Assembly (NCBI GenBank): GCA_963920665.1
Contig: OY987269.1
Span: forward strand, 22,136,501-22,200,500
DNA length: 64,000 bases
Direction: 5' to 3'
Source of the DNA: Straminergon stramineum
Taxonomy: Eukaryota; Streptophyta; Bryopsida; Hypnales; Calliergonaceae
Part shown: piece by piece, positions 45,492-57,852 of the stretch
Layout: each line of letters begins with the position of its first letter
Numbering within the stretch: the stretch's first letter is position 1
Notes under the pieces: model-generated
What the model was told of the DNA's origin: nothing
Database searches by the model: none
Seen by the model: only the letters and a program-made list of their open reading frames with translations
Translations under genes and position numbers: made by a program

Positions 45492-46775
45492 AAATCAAAA
45501 TGGAATGATTCAAAGCTTTACACATATACATACATACACACATACAATTTCAAGTTTTTGTTTTAAAAAAAAGTGATTTTTTAATAATTTGTTTTGTTAC
45601 CTGGTCTACCTACTGAGCGATGAAAACTAGACATCATACAATAACTTTTTAACCATGTATTCAAAAGTTCTGAAAATTATTGGGTCTTAAAGCTACTCCT
45701 TAGGCACATATTTTGTAAAATTTTCAAAGAAAAAAAATAAAAATTTGATTTGTAGTGAACTTCCCCCAAAACACTATGTTGCCAAAAAACACCGTTTGGT
45801 CTTTTAGGAGTTAAAAATCAATTGGCAAGAAACTTAAGTGGTAGATTAAGAAGCTAGTATAGTATGGTAGTATGCTCTTATTACAACCAGCTTCTTCAAA
45901 CAAACCTATAGGAACCTCTGAAATGGATAGTAAGTGGATCTAAAATAGATTGCCAACAATGTGAGAGTATAATTAAGATTTGATAGGTATTGGTTCATAC
46001 TTTGCCAATGGATGGAATAAGAGCCAAGGAGGGGCCATTTCACAGCTAAGGTGTGTCTACTTAATTTTTCTATATGAGAATTGATTGCCCAATTGCCTTC
46101 TTACAAATGTTTAAAGAATTTAGGGTCCATTTAAGTTTAGTAATGGTGACATTTAGGAACCTTGTGTATTAATTTTTGAATGCCACAGTGCTTGTTTTTG
46201 TTCAAGCCATATCTTTTTTCATAATACATGTGTGTGGCTTTTGGAAGGCCTATGATCAAGAATAGGTGCCTACCACATAATTCTTTGGAAATTCAAAAGT
46301 AATTCATAAATGCTCCAAAATATAAGATACCACTTGTGTTAGATTCCGCATCAATTTTTCTTCAAGTGAAAAATAAGGGGAAATTATTCTGGGGCATTTG
46401 AAAACCATAAAAAAGGCCCAACAGCCCTTAAAGGGACGGTTTATGAGCACACTACCTTACATTTTCTAAAATCTGTGCTCTCAATTTTTCACAAACTTTT
46501 TCTCTTAAGTTAGAACATTGTGCTTCCAAATCTGAACCCACAGGTCAATCTTGGATTGTTAGTTGTTTCAAATACACTAGTTTGGAGATTAAGGTGTCTA
46601 TTTAATTAGTAAAATTTCCTCTATTATTTTTTCAGATTTTTTTTGTAGAATTGATTTCTAGTTGTGTCTACAACCTTGTAATGTCCAGGACAGTGTATTG
46701 AAGTTGCTCTCCTTTGAAATTGTTTGAATTCCTTTCTAACTTATGAAGATGATTGATGAGCGTCTTAGATGGCTA

Positions 46776-47050
46776 CTGAGCCCCTCATCAGGAAAAAAAC
46801 CCCACTTGCATTAGTACTGCATCAGTACTATTGCAATGGTTGAACAATTCAATATTGAAATTGTACCGTTGCAATATTGCAAATAGTATTGCAACAATAC
46901 ATTTTCAATATACCTACTAAAAATGTACTCAAATATATTGTTGCAATACTATTTACAATATTGCGACAATACAATTTCAATATTGGAATATTCAACCATT
47001 GCAAGAGTACTAATGCAATGAGGGGTTAGTTTCCTGATGGGGTTATTCAG
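46776..47050. mobile_element. 275-bp fold-back MITE
   Basis: The left arm (CTGAGCCCCTCATCAGGAAA, then GCATTAGTACTG and ATTGAAATTGTACCGTTGCA) is complementary to the right arm almost to the centre near 46910. The arms are about 120-130 bp. No clear target duplication was found. Confidence 0.75.
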
Positions 47051-47996
47051 ACATCGGATGTTTTGCAGTTCTAAGGGTGAAATACAGTTATCCTAAGGCA
47101 ATTTAATTCTTCCTAATGTAGATATGGATGTAACACATTGCAAGAAACTTTCACCATCACATCTGTGGTAATGTTTACAATGTAGAAAAGAAAAGAAACT
47201 CATGATTGATGAGGTGCATTAGGCATCCATGATCATCACTTTTGGCATTATGGTTACCACTTTACGCATATTTTGGTCAAATTGTATATGTTTTTGTTAG
47301 CAAAAATAGAAGATTCTAATGCATCAAGTGTTGCATTATTTGGATACAATATGCTAGATGTTGTTTGCAAGAAACATTGGTCGTTTTTTATGTCACACAT
47401 AGCATATTGGACTTGTGATTCACTAGAACTTTTGAATCATGAACTTGATTAACTTGAATTTTTTTATATTGGAGATGGATGCTTTTGTTGTAATCATATC
47501 CCTTCTTTTTCAAAAAATTCAAAGGGTGCAACTTCTTAGACACTTGAAGATACTTTTTTTATTATATTTCTAGGAGAATCTTATCTCTATAAAGTTCTTA
47601 CAAATGGCCATTTTTTTTTCAATGTTTTTTCTATTTTTCAATAATTTAAACATCAAAGTGTCTATTTTCTTAAAAAAGTTCGTTCTTCAATTTTGTGAAT
47701 AAATTTTGACCTATATTTTTTTAGGTCTCAGATATTGGTGATATGATATTTTTAGAATTATACTAATTATCCACATTTTATATATTTATTTATTTCCAAA
47801 GGTCATAGTATTATCCAAAAGGTCCCATATGCTACAAAATTGACCAATCTTTCTTGCAATCACCCTAAAAATATGTTGGTTCAAAGTTCTTTCATCGCTA
47901 TCTTAGGCATGCTCTATATGAAATGCTACAAACATTTTGGGCTTAATTTGGGCTTCACATATCTGGATCCTCATGCAGCACACAAACTTTTTGTTC

Positions 47997-48193
47997 TCAT
48001 TTGAGGCTTTTGTATCCAGCTCTTCAAGCACCACACATGCTGTTGTGTTCAAGATTTGAAGCTTTTATATTAAGATATTCAAATAGCACACATGCTTCTC
48101 CTTCTGATTTGAAGCTTTGTTTGTTCAGATATTCAAGCTACACACATGCTTTTGATTTCGAATTTGAGGCTTCTATACCTCAATATTCAACCA
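47997..48193. repeat. 54-57-bp tandem repeat, 3.5 copies
   Basis: Each unit has TTTGAGGCTT or TTTGAAGCTT, then ATTCAAG and CACACATGCT. A 66-codon frame across it reflects the repeat and is not annotated as a gene. Confidence 0.75.
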
Positions 48194-49095
48194 GAGTATA
48201 ACCTTGTGTTTATGATGTGAAGTTGGCCTAAAGCCTTGCTTTGTCGCTTCTCTATCTCTATTCCCCTATGTCTTGTACACCAAACCCTAATCAAATAGCA
48301 TCCCTACCATAATGCTCAAACCCTCCGAATTTCCTAAACGAGAACCACACAATGACGTGAGACCCTGATGTGTTGCATTCCTACACCTCGGCTATGGTGT
48401 AGGGTTACTCTCCCTCTCCCTCATCTCTTTTCCAAAATTGGAAATTGCAACATAGAGAGAAGGTGAGATTATAACAAGTCCCAACCTAAATTTTATGAGC
48501 TTGAGAATTCTAGCAATGTGAAGCTCTTGATATTTGCTACGGCATGGGATCATCCCTCAAGGATGAGGACAAAGTGAAGGTTCAATAGAATGGTTGCTTG
48601 GTTGTAAAGCAAGGGTGGCAATTTGACTCTACCTATGATTATAAGGACTTATTCAATAATTTGGAGCCGTATGTTTTTATTGTAGGAGATCAAAGTGTGT
48701 GATTGTAGGGATAAACTCAGTTAAGCGAAGTATGATGAAGGGAGAGATGAGGAAGGTGGTAATTCTGCCATTGCAATGGTACTAGGATGCAAGTCAAGGG
48801 CTTGTTCCGTCAAATTACTTTGATAAGCAGAGACTGTATACCATGATGTTTAATCAATGAACAAGGAATGGGAGATGATAGGGATACTCATTTTTGATAT
48901 TGAATTGATGAAGGTTTGAAATATGGAGTTGCAATGAGGTGAAGGGCATAGGGGTCCAATGCACTAGATTCGGAACTTTGGAGTGTTGGTGTGGTTTAAT
49001 TGTGTTATGGTATAATTGGAGTTTTGTTCATGAAGAATGGAGCTTATGATTAGGCATGTAATTGAGAGAGTATTGTGGGGGCTTCCATACAAATT

Positions 49096-49690
49096 TGAAG
49101 TGCAATTTGCAAAATGAGTGTTATAAATTTGTAACATATTCCATTTAGAGTTTCCAACATTGAATTGTTTAAACTTTGAAAGTTGCTACTTCGAAAATAC
49201 AAATGGTGCATGTTTGCATTGTCGTCTAGTATGTCTTGTGTACTTTGTATTTGAGTGTTTGTTGTGCTTCACTTTTTGTCTCTCGATAATCATGAACTTA
49301 TTTTGTTTTAGGGTTAGCTTTGGGATTGAACCAATACTCAAGTGGCTTATTTACTTTGGACAAAATTGAGTCTCAATTTGTGCAAGTAGGGTTATAAGTT
49401 TGTCACATACTCTCATTTTTGGCATTAAGTTTTCTATACTTTGATGCAAAGGACACTTGATTGTATAGCCAGCTAGTGCGTCTTCTTTATGTTGACTTTT
49501 TCATTGTTGTCGTCTATGTTTTGCTTTCTATCTTTGAATAAATAATAAATGTTTTGTTTTGTTTTGGATTCAACCTTGCCATTGAGCAAGTACTGTTATG
49601 GCTCCTTCATTGTATACAAATTTGAGTTTCAATCCATGCAATTAGAGATTACAAATTTGTAACCTTTTCTCATTTTTTACAATGAATTGT
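49096..49690. repeat. Degenerate repeat of about 270 bp, just over two copies
   Basis: Blocks of GTGCAATTTGCAAAATGAG/TTATAAATTTGTAACATA type recur near 49100, 49379 and 49640, with matching blocks between (AATCATGAACTTATTTTGTT and AATAAATAATAAATGTTTTG). Confidence 0.6.
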
Positions 49691-51949
49691 TGAAACTTGA
49701 AAAGCCACATCTTGTACAATGTGATGTTAAGAAGAGAGGGTTTGCCTTGGAAAAACACTAGATTTCTAGCTACAATTAGAATTGGCCCAGAGTATAAAGA
49801 AGTTCACGATTAAGTGAAAAGTAAACCCCATAAAATACTCCCAGTCATGTTCATACTCGAATGAATCTTATAGGAAAAAAGATCCATAAAGTTGTATAGA
49901 GATGATAAAAGTTGTATATGAACCTCAAAAGTCCTTTGAAGAATTTTTCAATGTTAAATTGAATGCCAAATTTGCTCTAAAATTCTACATGAAGAGTGTA
50001 TTATCTTTTTAAAAAGCTAACATAAAAATTTATAGGCACTTCAAATTTCCAGTCAAAATCTCATATTGTTTGACTTTCCTAGCCATTCAAAATTTTCTCT
50101 GTCCAATTCACAGACAATTCTTCATTATTCTACCTTCAAGTCTGTATCTCTCTCCCTAAGTTCAAAGTAAAAGTACAAAGATTCTTCATGAATTTAACAT
50201 AAATATCAACAAACTCTCCAAATTTGAACTCACAAGATTATACTCTTCAACTTTTATAGCCATTCAAAGTTCTCTCTCTTCAATTCATAGGCAACTCATC
50301 ATTAAATTACTTTCATGCCCATAATTTTTACATCTTAATTCCAAACTATGAGAATGCTAGCTCTTTGGAAAGCTAAAAAATCAATACATAGTCATACTAA
50401 ATCACAAATGTAATTACTTTTTCACCAAACATTATGATGCTCAAAATTTTTGCCCTCAAACTTTATGACAATGAACCTTCTTACATTCCATCAAGAAATC
50501 ATCCCATTAGAATCACACTACAAAAAAGAGGCTTTGATAAATGATTTTTTAGAAAAACAAATCATGCAACTAGTACTAGAGATGAAATTGAAATCAATTT
50601 CTAATTTTAATTTTTAATATTCCTGTGTGTCAAGGGAGAAAATCTTCATCCTAATCATGTGTGGCACATGATATGGCAAGTGAGTTCTATCTTGGAACTT
50701 TTCAAGGTTCTATTTTGCTTCCATGGACTTATAATCTTTAAAAATAATTAGATGATGAAATTAGAGAATAGTGAGGACATACAAATTCTTTAGGGAGGGA
50801 GGGGACTTTTGTTCTAGGTACATCCCTCAAAGGTTAAATTTCTTGTGGTTTGTATAAGAAAACTCTTAATTTTAAAAAAATTATTTATACTTACATGAAT
50901 TGTCTTTTAAATTTTTCTTTAGCCCACAAGGTTGAAGTTTACACTACACCTTTTATTCATCCTGGGCAAGCATGTACTCAAAGGTTTGATGAAAGAATAT
51001 AATGTGTAATATATGAAGATTTAGTGTTTAAAATATTTATGTATGCAATATCTTTGATGAGAGCTAGGTGATAAATGATAAGGGGCATGCTTAACCTTGT
51101 AAGGACACTAAGGCCAAAATGTGTTTGATGGATGATTTTCTAGATCATTGTAGAAATGAAGAATGCACCTATTGGTCCAATAATTGTATCATTTTTGACA
51201 AGTTACCTTGGTAATAGGTCTCATACTTTTAGGGTTAATCCCTTAACCTTGGAATGATGCAACAACCTAAAAGTGTTCGATGGATGACAAAGAATTTTAT
51301 TAAGTAAGATAGAAGTGTTGATGTTCATCCTTAGAATCTTGTGTGAAAAGGGGAGGTCTTGCGTAGTAGTTTGACCTTTAACAATTGTTTTTGGGTGTTT
51401 TTAAGCAAATGATTTACATAGTTAAAAAAAGGATGATATACACAATGACCAACTTGGCATTCTATATTTAGGGTCCTTAAAGATGAAGGAGTCCAAATTT
51501 CTCCGATAATGTGTTATAAATACATGTTTTTTAGGATGTGTGTTGCTTTCTCGAGTAGAAAAATATTGCATTGTCCTATGCTATGAGACAAATTTGGATT
51601 TATTTTTCAAGGGAGCTGTTCTTTACTCCTTGGTGTCACTAAATGTATTGTGAAATAAAAATATCCCAACCGTAGTATACAAACCTCCATTGTATTTGCA
51701 TTTAATATTAGATGTAGCTTAAATAGCCTTTGGAGTGATGTACACTAATACCCTTTCCCATGGAATTCACATATTGAACCTGCAAACACCTAATACACTA
51801 TAAATAAATAAAACTCCCCCCTACTCTTATAATTTTCCTCTTATACATGCCATGAAAAGATAAACTTTATTAGTTATATATGTTTCTTTATAGAAACATG
51901 ACCCTAGAATTTTCTTGATTTCACTTATAATTTTTATATACAAATATTA

Positions 51950-52513
51950 AAGGACACACTATATTGGTATTCACTTAGTCTCTTAACACCTACTAGCATG
52001 TCCCAACCAAAGAGAATTGACGAGTAAAAAAGGTTCTCCACTTCTTTCGGAAATGCCACCAAGCTTGAACACCTATCCAAATTTAGAATGATCAAAGAAG
52101 ATAAGTTCCTTCCTTCTTTTAACAATGTCGTCAGGGTTGAACAAGGGTGCAAATCAATGTTAAAAAAAGACGTATTCCCCACTTCTTGCAACAATGTTGC
52201 CTAACTTCACCAAGAGCCCAAATGGAGAGTAGTCAAGGAAGACAAATTCCTCTCTTTCTTCAACACTATTGCCAACCATGAACAACATTCTAAATTGAAA
52301 GTGGTCAAAGAAGACAAGTTCCTCACTTCCAATGGCACAAACACCAAGCTTACACAAGAGTGTAAATTGAGAGTGGTCGGGGAAGACAAGTTCTCCACTT
52401 CCTTTGCAATATCAACAAGCTTAAACACCTCTCCAAATCAAGAGTGATCAAAGAAGGCAAGTTTTCCTTTAGAAATGCCACAAAGCCTAAACACGAGTGC
52501 AAATTGAGAATGT
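51950..52513 (-). pseudogene. Decayed 3' tail of the LRR array
   Basis: About seven further 72-bp LRR units are recognisable in mixed frames (IAKEVENLSSPTTLNLHSC, LKEGRNLSSLIILNLDRC, FPKEVENL). They lie downstream of the stop that ends the NLR frame and are separated by frameshifts, so they are no longer translated in frame. They show that the array was once about 25 units long. Confidence 0.75.
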
Positions 52514-55500
52514 TCAAGAAAGACAAGTTCTCCACTTCCTTCGCAATGCCGCCAACTTTGAACGGTTGCCTAAATAAACAATGGTCAAGGAAGACAAGTT
52601 CTTCACTTCCTTTGGCAATGCAACCAATCTTGAACAACCAACCAAATCAAGAGTACTCAAGGAAGACAAGTTCCCCACTTCTTTTGGCAATGACACCAAA
52701 CTTGAACACCAACCCAAATTAAGAGTGGTCAAGGAAGACAAGTTCCCCACTTCCTTTGGCAATGACACCAAATTTGAACAAGAGAACAAATGGAGAGTGG
52801 TCAAGGAAGACAAGTTCCCCACTTCCTTTGGCAATGACACCAAACTTGAACACCAACCTAAATTGAGAGTGGTCAAGGAAGACAAGTTCCCCACTTCCTT
52901 TGGCAATGACGACCAACTTGAACACCAACCCAAATCCAGAGTGGTCAAGGAAGACAAGTTCCCCACTTCCTTTGGCAATGACACCAAACTTGAACACCAA
53001 CCCAAATTAAGAGTGGTCAAGGAAGACAAGTTCCCCACTTCCTTTGGCAATGACGACCAACTTGAACACCAACCCAAATCTAGAGTGGTCAAGGAAGACA
53101 AGTTCCCCACTTCTTTTGGCAATGACACCAAACTAGAACAATAGCGCAAATCCAGAGTGGTCAAGGAAAACAAGTTCCCCACTTCCTTTGGCAATGACAC
53201 CAAACTTGAACAAGAGCGCAAATTTAGAGTGGTCAAGGAAGATAAGTTCCCCACTTCCTTTGGCAATGACGCCAAACTTAAACAATCACCCAAACGAAGA
53301 GTAGTTAAGGAAGACAAGTTCCCCACTTCCTTTGGCAATGATGCCAAACTTGAACAATAGCGCAAATCAAGAGTGGTCAAGGAAGATAAGTTCCCCACTT
53401 CCTTTGGCAATGATGCCAAACGTAAACACCAACCCAAATGGAGAGTGGTCAAGGAAGACAAGTTCCCCACTTCCTTTGGCAATGATGCCAAACTTGAACA
53501 CCAACCCAAATGGAGAGTGGTCAAGGAGGACAAGTTCCGTACTTCCTTTGGCAATGACACCAAACTTGAACAATAGTGCAAATCAAGAGTGGTCAAGGAA
53601 GACAAGTTCCCCACTTCCTTTGGCAATGATGCCAAACTTGAACACCAACCCAAATGGAGAGTGGTCAAGGAGGACAAGTTTCCTACTTCCTTTGGCAATG
53701 ATGCCAAACTTGAACACTTCTCCAAATCAAGAGTGGTCAAGGAAGACAAGTTCCCCACTTCCTTTGGCAATGATGCCAAACTTGAACAAGAGCGCAAATT
53801 GAGAGTGGTCAAGGAAGACAAGTCCCCCACTTCCTTTGGCAATGTCGCCAATGCATCACAAAAACTTAGATCCAGTCTCAATAGGATATTGCTTGATCCA
53901 AATCTTTTTGGTAATTTCTTGAGGAACCTAAATCTCTTCAGGTCAAGAATCTTTAATGATGTACTAGTACCACAAAGGTTTGATATCCTCTTATTAAGAA
54001 TAAATCTAGTATCTGCAGAAAGTTTATTTGACAATGGGATAACACTTTGGAAGTCTTCTAGTATCAAAGCTTCCAATTTAGGACATTGTAAAGCCAATTG
54101 AAGTATTAAATCCAAGTTGTCAAAATAAGCCTCAAAATTTCTTGAAGCACTTTCGAAAATCAACACACGAAGGTTCTTAAAATCAAAAGAATTGTCATGT
54201 TTCAACAAAGGCCCTTGATGGTTGATAGTCCCTTGTAAAAAAATGCCTTCAAGAACCTCAACATCCTGCATTCAAGAAAGTTTTCATTAGAATGTATTAC
54301 ATCTTCATAAAAAGGCTACAAATGATAATGGACTTCTAACATTTCAATCATAACTCATCATTCTTGAAATTATATGGGTTTGAATCATCACTAACAACAT
54401 TCAAATGTATAGAAGAAAACTTATACTTCCTATCACACTACTTGTACTAGTAAACTATTACCTTGCATGAAAATCCGCTTTCGGGGATCATGGATGCTTT
54501 CCAAATTCTTGTATCCTTGGCAATCTTTCGTCCCATATCACGTAGTTGGTCATGCATCTCTAGAATGTCACCATCTTCATTGACCTTCAACAATGACATG
54601 TCAATCAATCTTTGCAATTCGTCTACAGGAAGGATGCCATCTTTGGACCACATGTACAAGATTGTCTCTCTTGATATGCCAAAAGGATACACATCTCGAC
54701 AAAGGAAACAAGCCATGTCTAAAAACATCCTCTTTTCAACATCCTTGGTCAAGCCATCAAAGCTTATTTCCAAGGTGTTCCAAATTTCTTCATTGCCATC
54801 CAAATTCCTTCCTCGTGCCATCCTTTGTAGTGCTCGTTCCCAACTTCGCAACCTCTCTTTATCATGGAGAAATGCACCCATCACTTTCAAGCTCAAAGGC
54901 AAGCCATTGCAAGCTTTCACAACATACTTGCGTAAATTCTCAAAATCTGGGGGTAAAGGACCTACACCCCAAGAAAGGTGAGTAGTGAAAAGTGTTGTTG
55001 CTACCTTTTCATTCAACAATTCAACATCAAACTTTCCATCAGAGCCCACAAATGATTGTATTGTACTCCAATCACGTGTTGTAAGAATCACTGTGGTACC
55101 CTTGCTAGCTTGTACAATGTTAGGAGGTACTATATCAAGCACTTGAGAATTGTCCTCGATATCATCTAGTATTAAAAGAACCTTCTTTTCAACCAAGAGC
55201 TCTTTCATCATCTCTTGGGCATCTCCAATATTCATAGGTTTTCTATTCTTCCCAAAGTCTAGTAATATCTTGCACAATATATCATATGAACTTTGATAGT
55301 CTTTGCATCGTGCAACAAAGCATGACACATGGTATGATGACTTTACTATCAAATCATCAAAGATGACCTTTGCTAGTGTGGTCTTGCCAATTCCACCCAT
55401 GCCAATGATTCCTACATAATTCAATTTCAATAGCCCTTTCACCTTGGACAATTGATGATCAAAATCAACAAGAACTTCCTTTGGAGGTGCAATTTTCTCA

Positions 55501-57852
55501 TCCACCTATATAAATACAAAAGTCATATTTACTAAATTAGTTTCACATAAAAACAAAAAAACTCTTTTCAAATCATGAATGCCAAATATCAAAAGGGAAT
55601 TACAAAAAACAAACATCACTATCTAAGTCTTGTAGTTTAGTACTTCCATACCTTTGGGACATGGTCCACAATGAACTTGGAACTTCTTAAGGTGCAAGGT
55701 GAACCAAATTGTGGAACCATCTCACATGAATAGGTTCCCTTCAAAAAGGACTTCTTCAAATTTGTGAGCCTTTTACAAATTTGGGAAAATGTTGGCCGTT
55801 GAAGAGGGTCTTGAAACCAACATTCTTGGATTAGATTAGTCAATTCTTCAAAATTGTAGGGTAGGTCCGGTCTAATGCTTTTGTCCCTGTTGCCTTCAAT
55901 ATGTGATATTTGATCATAAAAATCTTTTGCTTTCACACCAAAATATGGAACCTTTCTTGAAAGGATCTCTGAACATATCATGGAAAATGACCACACATCA
56001 GCTTGAAATGGATACAATGGAGTTGTACTTCCCTTGATCACTTCAGGGGACATATAGCCTTGTGTTCCAATGGTGTACATTGATGACTTTGGATCCTTTG
56101 GTTTGCTACAAACCTCCAATAGAGAAGTATCAAAATCAGTGACCTTGAATATGCAACAAGGATCCTCTTTAGATATTTGGCTTGACAAAACATTAGCAGG
56201 TTTCAAGTCAAGATGAGCCACTTGCATGTCATGAAGATAATACACACCCTTTGCAATTTGGTGCATGATGTCAATTGCAACATGGTAGGGTAATGGATCT
56301 CTTAAATTCTTCAAAATGGAAGACAAGCTTGTTTCCATCAATTCCATCACCAAATACATTTGACCGGTTTCAACTTCTCCAACGTTCTCATGACTATTCT
56401 TGTTAATCCCACAACCAAAAAATTGGACAAGATTTGGATGGCTCAAGCCTGCCAAGATGCCAGCCTCCTTTCGAGATCTGATAAGAATATTTGAATTGCC
56501 TTCCAAAGTATTAGCCCCATTTCTAGAATTGATGAGAAAACTTGGATCACCTTCCAACACTTTTGTAGCACAAGTGAGACCCAACCACTTTGACTTGAAT
56601 ACATGTCCATTATTTCCTGCACCAATTTTGTTTTTGTACTCTGGTGTCTTGAAATCATTCAGAACCTCCAAAGCATCCAAGTCCCCACCATCAACTCGAT
56701 CCACATTTCGAAGTCTCAACAATAGATGTTGTGCTAAATTGTAATCTTCTAAGGGTTCTCCTTGAGGTACAAGTTCAAGCTTCTTCCTAAGTTCTTGTCC
56801 ATCTTCAACGATTTGTTTGTAGGTAGCTCCATCAAATTGAATAGGTAAGATATTGGTTGATTGATTTGGATGGTGGAATAAGTACAAATCACCTGATGCA
56901 TCATAACAACACTTCAAATCCAAAAGGAGCTCACGAAAAGTTTCTTTGTTTTGGAGTTGAAATACAACCAAATGACACCCTTGATCTTCTCTAGTGCAAT
57001 TTTGAACCACAATCTCTATTTTCCTTTGAAGACAATCCAATTCTTGAAAAATAGATTGGAACTTGAGACCCTTTGTAGCAGTTGAAAACATTTTGTCAAT
57101 CCCCTTCATGGCTAGTATGAGTTTGCCCAAGAGATGTACACATTGATTCTTATTCAAGACTTTCTTTGGAGATGCTTCCATATCCTTCAAGCATTTCTCA
57201 AGACGTGGCATCACATTGTCCAATCTATTACAATGCTCACTTTGAACATGTGAGAAACCCTCGTCACTCCTACAAAGTAGATAATTATTAGTGTCAATGA
57301 GATATCCTAAAACAAAATGGAGAGCAATTATCCTATGATATTGAATAAATTAATCAAACATGTTATACAAATAAAACTTTCATGAATGATGTAATTGCAC
57401 CCAAAAGTTAATCTCAACATTATCTTTAGGAAACTACATATTTATTTTGGTTATTCCACAAGGACTACCATATTCTTCATTTGTCATACAAAAAAAATAT
57501 TCTTGTCTAAAATTTCCAAGACTAGTATTACTTTTTTCTAATTTTGACCACTAGGTACGATACTAGAGTTGTCTATCTAATGAAAGTTAGAGACATATTT
57601 CTAAATTCAACTACAAACACAAATGCATAAAACAAGACTACTTGTAGAGCTCAAAGTAAATCAAATAGAAATTTTGATAAAAACTATACAAAGAACTTTA
57701 TACAATACTTTGAACAATAGTACAATTTATCATTCACATATCAATCACTAACACTCACTACATAGTATTTGAACTTACCGGGCAAAACACATGTATTTCC
57801 AATAAATTGCCATTGAGAAGAAGTTGGCAATCCACATGAAAAAGCGCGCCAT
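52514..57852 (-). CDS. Kinase-NB-ARC-LRR immune receptor (moss-type PNL)
   Basis: Exons: 57852-57779, 57269-55652, 55505-54462, 54265-52514, all GT..AG, phases matching, 1,495 residues. Residues 1-25 (MARFFMWIANFFSMAIYWKY) form a hydrophobic, membrane-anchor-like segment. A helical region follows, then a kinase domain (about 235-530) with IGAGNNGHVF, Lys in ATK at about 260, HLDLKPAN (377-384; Arg of HRD is Leu), DFD instead of DFG (403-405) and GYMSPE. NB-ARC (about 565-900) has GMGGIGKTT, LLILDDI, VILTTRD, GLPLSLKVMG, MFLDMACF and EMHDQLRDMG. LRRs start near 1045: eighteen units of LPKEVGNLSSLTTLxLxxCS. Such receptors sense pathogens in the cytosol; ADP/ATP exchange in NB-ARC switches signalling. 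A one-base loss near 52543 frameshifts unit 19 and stops the protein at 52514, so this allele is truncated in the LRR. It may still fold; the first three exons are intact. Confidence 0.88.
52546..53850 (-). repeat. Homogenised 72-bp LRR-coding tandem array, 18 units
   Basis: Units differ mainly at the solvent-exposed positions after the second L-x-L and at the A/V before SLPKEV. Units 11-12 and 13-14 are identical in protein (LDLGWCSSW / LNLGWCSSL pairs), which points to a recent 144-bp duplication. Confidence 0.9.

Larger units (their letters stand above)
45505..51949. other. AT-rich intergenic region
   Basis: No gene is supported over 6.4 kb. It contains a fold-back MITE (46776-47050), a 54-bp tandem array (47997-48193) and a degenerate repeat of about 270 bp (49096-49690). 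Homopolymer runs and short frames are otherwise unremarkable. Confidence 0.7.

Noticed and set aside
48001..48201. 66-codon frame as a small gene
   Set aside because: It lies wholly within a diverged 54-bp tandem repeat.
52581..53802. Long plus-strand frames opposite the LRR array
   Set aside because: They arise because the 72-bp unit is a multiple of three and lacks stops on the other strand; the minus strand carries the conserved LRR consensus, introns and the NB-ARC context.
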